From Thereva unica (taxonomy: Eukaryota > Arthropoda > Insecta > Diptera > Therevidae): a stretch of DNA of 64,000 bases. The translations under genes were made by a program, and so were the position numbers. The number at the start of each line of letters is the position of its first letter. Positions within the stretch are counted from its first letter, which is position 1. The DNA is taken from the NCBI GenBank assembly GCA_949987705.1, contig OX465286.1:15451676-15515675 (forward strand), read 5' to 3'. Shown here one piece after another: positions 58,001 to 64,000 of the stretch. Below the pieces are notes generated by a model. The model worked only from the letters and a program-made list of their open reading frames with translations. It ran no database searches and had not been told where the DNA came from.

Positions 58001-61000
58001 CCCCCGAGTTCAGCGCACTTGATTTGGTCCAGAAATTCCAAGGGATTCGGGAGATATCCCCTCTTTTGTGATTTCCCCAAGGGGGCTGCAGAATGCCCAT
58101 TATCTCGGGAAATACTGGTCAGCCCGGGGTGGGATTGAATTCACAGCCTCCCTGGGAGGTCCCTAACAATTTCCCATCCAAAAAAGGGCCACTCCAGAAT
58201 TTTCCCAAAACCGGAAAATTTTCAAAGGGGTACCCCTTGGGATATTTTTGGTCGATTTCACCAAAGTGCTGGGATCTTAATGAATGGGGTATCGTTGGAA
58301 AGGGCTCGCTCCCACGAGTTCAGCGCACTTGATTTGGTCCAGAAATTCCAAGGGGTTCGGGAGATATCCCCTCTTTTGTGATTTCCCCAAGGGGGCTGCA
58401 GAATGCCCATTATCTCGGGAAATACTGGTCAGCCCGGGGTGGGATTGAATTCACAGCCTCCCTGGGAGGTCCCTAACAATTTCCCATCCCAAAAAGGGCC
58501 ACTCCAGAATTTTCCCAAAACCGGAAAATTTTCAAAGGGGTACCCCTTGGGATATTTTTGGTCGATTTCACGAAAGTGCTGGGATTTTAATGAATGGGGT
58601 ATCGTTGGAAAGGGCTCGCTCCCCCGAGTTCAGCGCACTTGATTTGGTCCAGAAATTCCAAGGGATTCGGGAGATATCCCCTCTTTTGTGATTTCCCCAA
58701 GGGGGCTGCAGAATGCCCATTATCTCGGGAAATACTGGTCAGCCCGGGGTGGGATTGAATTCACAGCCTCCCTGGGAGGTCCCTAACAATTTCCCATCCA
58801 AAAAAGGGCCACTCCAGAATTTTCCCAAAACCGGAAAATTTTCAAAGGGGTACCCCTTGGGATATTTTTGGTCGATTTCACGAAAGTGCTGGGATCTTAA
58901 TGAATGGGGTATCGTTGGAAAGGGCTCGCTCCCCCGAGTTCAGCGCACTTGATTTGGTCCAGAAATTCCAAGGGGTTCGGGAGATATCCCCTCTTTTGTG
59001 ATTTCCCCAAGGGGGCTGCAGAATGCCCATTATCTCGAGAAATACTGGTCAGCCCGGGGTGGGATTGAATTCACAGCCTCCCTGGGAGGTCCCTAACAAT
59101 TTCCCATCCAAAAAAGGGCCACTCCAGAATTTTCCCAAAACCGGAAAATTTTCAAAGGGGTACCCCTTGGGATATTTTTGGTCGATTTCACGAAAGTGCT
59201 GGGATCTTAATGAATGGGGTATCGTTGGAAAGGGCTCGCTCCCCCGAGTTCAGCGCACTTGATTTGGTCCAGAAATTCCAAGGGATTCGGGAGATATCCC
59301 CTCTTTTGTGATTTCCCCAAGGGGGCTGCAGAATGCCCATTATCTCGGGAAATACTGGTCAGCCCGGGGTGGGATTGAATTCACAGCCTCCCTGGAAGGT
59401 CCCTAACAATTTCCCATCCAAAAAAGGGCCACTCCAGAATTTTCCCAAAACCGGAAAATTTTCAAAGGGGTACGTACCCCTTGGGATATTTTTGGTCGAT
59501 TTCACCAAAGTGCTGGGATCTTAATGAATGGGGTATCGTTGGAAAGGACTCGCTCCCCCGAGTTCAGCGCACTTGATTTGGTCCAGAAATTCCAAGGGAT
59601 TCGGGAGATATCCCCTCTTTTGTGATTTCCCCAAGGGGGCTGCAGAATGCCCTTTATCTCGGGAAATACTGGTCAGCCCGGGGTGGGATTGAATTCACAG
59701 CCTCCCTGGGAGGTCCCTAACAATTTCCCATCCAAAAAAGGGCCACTCCAGAATTTTCCCAAAACCGGAAAATTTTTAAAGGGGTACCCCTTGGGATATT
59801 TTTGGTCGATTTCACGAAAGTGCTGGGATCTTAATGAATGGGGTATCGTTGGAAAGGGCTCGCTCCCCCGAGTTCAGCGCACTTGATTTTGTCCAGAAAT
59901 TCCAAGGGGTTCGGGAGATATCCCCTCTTTTGTGATTTCCCCAAGCGGGGCTGCAGAATGCCCATTATCTCGGGAAATACTGGTCAGCCCGGGGTGGGAT
60001 TGAATTCACAGCCTCCCTGGGAGGTCCCTAACAATTTCCCATCCAAAAAAGGGCCACTCCAGAATTTTCCCAAAACCGGAAAATTTTCAAAGGGGATATT
60101 TTTGGTCGATTTCACGAAAGTGCTGGGATCTTAATGAATGGGGTATCGTTGGAAAGGGCTCGCTCCCCCGAGTTCAGCGCACTTGATTTGGTCCAGAAAT
60201 TCCAAGGGATTCGGGAGATATCCCCTCTTTTGTGATTTCCCCAAGGGGGCTGCAGAATGCCCATTATCTCGGGAAATACTGGTCAGCCCGGGGTGGGATT
60301 GAATTCACAGCCTCCCTGGGAGGTCCCTAACAATTTCCCATCCAAAAAAGGGCCACTCCAGAATTTTCCCAAAACCGGAAAATTTTCAAAGGGGTACCCC
60401 TTGGGATATTTTTGGTCGATTTCACGAAAGTGCTGGGATCTTAATGAATGGGGTATCGTTGGAAAGGGCTCGCTCCCCCGAGTTCAGCGCACTTGATTTG
60501 GTCCAGAAATTCCAAGGGATTCGGGAGATATCCCCTCTTTTGTGATTTCCCCAAGGGGGCTGCAGAATGCCCATTATCTCGGGAAATACTGGTCAGCCCG
60601 GGGTGGGATTGAATTCACAGCCTCCCTGGGAGGTCCCTAACAATTTCCCATCCAAAAAAGGGCCACTCCAGAATTTTCCCAAAACCGGAAAATTTTCAAA
60701 GGGGTACCCCTTGGGATATTTTTGGTCGATTTCACGAAAGTGCTGGGATCTTAATGAATGGGGTATCGTTGGAAAGGGCTCGCTCCCCCGAGCTCAGCGC
60801 ACTTGATTTGGTCCAGAAATCCCAAGGGGTTCGGGAGATATCCCCTCTTTTGTGATTTCCCCAAGGGGGGCTGCAGAATGCCCATTATCTCGGGAAATAC
60901 TGGTCAGCCCGGGGTGGGATTGAATTCACAGCCTCCCTGGGAGGTCCCTAACAATTTCCCATCCAAAAAAGGGCCACTCCAGAATTTTCCCAAAACCGGA

Positions 61001-64000
61001 AAATTTTCAAAGGGGTAGGTACCCCTTGGGATATTTTTGGTCGATTTCACGAAAGTGCTGGGATCTTAATGAATGGGGTATCGTTGGAAAGGGCTCGCTC
61101 CCCCGAGTTCAGCGCACTTGGTTTGGTCCAGAAATTCCAAGGGGTTCGGGAGATATCCCCTGTTTTGTGATTTCCCAAAGGGGGGCTGCAGAATGCCCAT
61201 TATCTCGGGAAATACTGGTCAGCCCGGGGTAGGATTGAATTCACAGCCTCCCTGGGAGGTCCCTAACAATTTCCCATCCAAAAAAGGGCCACTCCAGAAT
61301 TTTCCCAAAACCGGAAAATTTTCAAAGGGGTACCCCTTGGGATATTTTTGGTCGATTTCACGAAAGTGCTGGGATCTTAATGAATGGGGTATCGTTGGAA
61401 AGGGCTCGCTCCCCCGAGTTCAGCGCACTTGATTTGGTCCAGAAATTCCAAGGGGTTCGGGAGATATCCCCTCTTTTGTGATTTCCCCAAGGGGGGCTGC
61501 AGAATGCCCATTATCTCGGGAAATACTGGTCAGCCCGGGGTGGGATTGAATTCACAGCCTCCCTGGGAGGTCCCTAACAATTTCCCATCCAAAAAAGGGC
61601 CACTCCAGAATTTTCCCAAAACCGGAAAATTTTCAAAGGGGTACCCCTTGGGATATTTTTGGTCGATTTCACGAAAGTGCTGGGATCTTAATGAATGGGG
61701 TATCGTTGGAAAGGGCTCGCTCCCCCGAGTTCAGCGCACTTGATTTGATCTAGAAATCCCAAGGGGTTCGGGAGATATCCCCTCTTTTGTGATTTCCGCA
61801 AGGGGGCTGCAGAATGCCCATTATCTCGGGAAATACTGGTCAGCCCGGGGTGGGATTGAATTCACAGCCTCCCTGGGAGGTCCCTAACAATTTCCCATCC
61901 AAAAAAGGGCCACTCCAGAATTTTCCCAAAACCGGAAAATTTTCAAAGGGGTACCCCTTGGGATATTTTTGGTCGATTTCACGAAAGTGCTGGGATCTTA
62001 ATGAATGGGGTATCGTTGGAAAGGGCTCGCTCCCCCGAGTTCAGCGCACTTGATTTGGTCCAGAAATTCCAAGGGATTCGGGAGATATCCCCTCTTTTGT
62101 GATTTCCCCAAGGGGGCTGCAGAATGCCCATTATCTCGGGAAATACTGGTCAGCCCGGGGTGGGATTGAATTCACAGCCTCCCTGGGAGGTCCCTAACAA
62201 TTTCCCATCCAAAAAAGGGCCACTCCAGAATTTTCCCAAAACCGGAAAATTTTCAAAGGGGTACCCCTTGGGATATTTTTGGTCGATTTCACGAAAGTGC
62301 TGGGATCTTAATGAATGGGGTATCGTTGGAAAGGGCTCGCTCCCCCGAGTTCAGCGCACTTGATTTGGTCCAGAAATTCCAAGGGATTCGGGAGATATCC
62401 CCTCTTTTGTGATTTCCCCAAGGGGGCTGCAGAATGCCCATTATCTCGGGAAATACTGGTCAGCCCGGGGTGGGATTGAATTCACAGCCTCCCTGGGAGG
62501 TCCCTAACAATTTCCCATCCCAAAAAGGGCCACTCCAGAATTTTCCCAAAACCGGAAAATTTTCAAAGGGGTACCCCTTGGGATATTTTTGGTCGATTTC
62601 ACGAAAGTGCTGGGATTTTAATGAATGGGGTATCGTTGGAAAGGGCTCGCTCCCACGAGTTCAGCGCACTTGATTTGGTCCAGAAATTCCAAGGGGTTCG
62701 GGAGATATCCCCTCTTTTGTGATTTCCCCAAGCGGGGCTGCAGAATGCCCATTATCTCGGGAAATACTGGTCAGCCCGGGGTGGGATTGAATTCACAGCC
62801 TCCCTGGGAGGTCCCTAACAATTTCCCATCCCAAAAAGGGCCACTCCAGAATTTTCCCAAAACCGGAAAATTTTCAAAGGGGTACCCCTTGGGATATTTT
62901 TGGTCGATTTCACGAAAGTGCTGGGATTTTAATGAATGGGGTATCGTTGGAAAGGGCTCGCTCCCCCGAGTTCAGCGCACTTGATTTGGTCCAGAAATTC
63001 CAAGGGGTTCGGGAGATATCCCCTCTTTTGTGATTTCCCCAAGGGGGGCTGCAGAATGCCCATTATCTCGGGAAATACTGGTCAGCCCGGGGTGGGATTG
63101 AATTCACAGCCTCCCTGGGAGGTCCCTAACAATTTCCCATCCCAAAAAGGGCCACTCCAGAATTTTCCCAAAACCGGAAAATTTTCAAAGGGGTACCCCT
63201 TGGGATATTTTTGGTCGATTTCACGAAAGTGCTGGGATCTTAATGAATGGGGTATCGTTGGAAAGGGCTCGCTCCCCCGAGTTCAGCGCACTTGATTTGG
63301 TCCAGAAATTCCAAGGGATTCGGGAGATATCCCCTCTTTTGTGATTTCCCCAAGGGGGCTGCAGAATGCCCATTATCTCGGGAAATACTGGTCAGCCCGG
63401 GGTGGGATTGAATTCACAGCCTCCCTGGGAGGTCCCTAACAATTTCCCATCCAAAAAAGGGCCACTCCAGAATTTTCCCAAAACCGGAAAATTTTCAAAG
63501 GGGTACCCCTTGGGATATTTTTGGTCGATTTCACGAAAGTGCTGGGATCTTAATGAATGGGGTATCGTTGGAAAGGGCTCGCTCCCCCGAGTTCAGCGCA
63601 CTTGATTTGGTCCAGAAATTCCAAGGGATTCGGGAGATATCCCCTCTTTTGTGATTTCCCCAAGGGGGCTGCAGAATGCCCATTATCTCGGGAAATACTG
63701 GTCAGCCCGGGGTGGGATTGAATTCACAGCCTCCCTGGGAGGTCCCTAACAATTTCCCATCCCAAAAAGGGCCACTCCAGAATTTTCCCAAAACCGGAAA
63801 ATTTTCAAAGGGGTACCCCTTGGGATATTTTTGGTCGATTTCACGAAAGTGCTGGGATTTTAATGAATGGGGTATCGTTGGAAAGGGCTCGCTCCCCCGA
63901 GTTCAGCGCACTTGATTTGGTCCAGAAATTCCAAGGGGTTCGGGAGATATCCCCTCTTTTGTGATTTCCCCAAGGGGGCGGGGGCTGCAGAATGCCCATT
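55039..64000 (+). repeat. 310-bp satellite DNA, array D (about 29 monomers, cut by window end)
   Basis: Same family and orientation as array C and starting at the same point in the monomer after the minisatellite. The first monomer differs from that of array C in having the 6 bp GGGGGC insertion and AAGGGGTTCGG. Confidence 0.97.
55316..63991 (+). repeat. 28-monomer higher-order repeat, unit 3 (8676 bp)
   Basis: Matches unit 1 monomer by monomer at +29002, including CAGCCCGTGGG (about 55966), GGGGTACGTACCCC (59467), GGGGTAGGTACCCC (61012) and GATCTAG (about 61745). The 6 bp GGGGGC insertion marks both boundaries, near 55300 and 63975, giving an 8676 bp period. A few differences from unit 1 are visible, for example CCCCACTTTTG near 57139 and a changed monomer at 62434-62673. 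Confidence 0.93.

Noticed and set aside
1..64000. CRISPR array or other prokaryotic defence locus
   Set aside because: Repeats are contiguous satellite and minisatellite units with no unique spacers, and all other evidence is eukaryotic.
1..64000. Telomeric repeats (TTAGG type) or rDNA
   Set aside because: I looked for such runs and for rRNA-like conserved blocks and saw none.

Overview
This window is non-coding repeat DNA of an animal genome, most likely an insect. The host is inferred from the AT-rich background, a tRNA-derived SINE with an A-rich tail, an APE-type endonuclease fragment of a non-LTR retrotransposon, a terminal-inverted-repeat DNA transposon, GT-AG intron-like signals and long head-to-tail satellite arrays. 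No operon, ribosome binding site, intact host gene or functional RNA gene is visible. I cannot name the species.

Layout: 1-11601 is an array of a satellite with a ~310 bp monomer, drifting rightward into a 298-299 bp form. 11602-12007 is a junction ending in one inverted, diverged monomer. 12008-18291 is AT-rich single-copy-like DNA with a chain of splice signals, a 38 bp x 4 tandem repeat, small repeats and one satellite relic. 18292-18732 is 1.4 monomers. 18733-25074 is a spacer holding a DNA transposon, a frameshifted transposase-like pseudogene, a SINE and an endonuclease fragment. 25075-26042 is an 8-bp minisatellite, GCGG(G/C)AAT. 26043-46092 is satellite again, with an 8676 bp, 28-monomer higher-order repeat (HOR). 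The spacer then repeats almost perfectly at 46093-52436 (offset 27360-27363). It is followed by a longer minisatellite with an inverted middle (52437-55038) and satellite with a third HOR unit (55039-64000). About 41 kb of the 64 kb is the 310 bp satellite.

The satellite, spacer and minisatellite behave as one compound unit of ~27.4 kb that has been tandemly duplicated, probably by exchange between satellite arrays, or that appears twice because two haplotypes were joined in assembly. The points most worth following are: nearly all monomer length variation sits at one palindrome, GGGGTACCCC, with alleles that look like repaired double-strand breaks; a CENP-B-box-like motif in each monomer; the nested HOR structure; and an octanucleotide minisatellite open in all six frames that has inverted and grown in one copy. 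Long apparent reading frames in the minisatellite and the 63-189 residue frames in the satellite are periodicity artefacts and are not annotated as genes.
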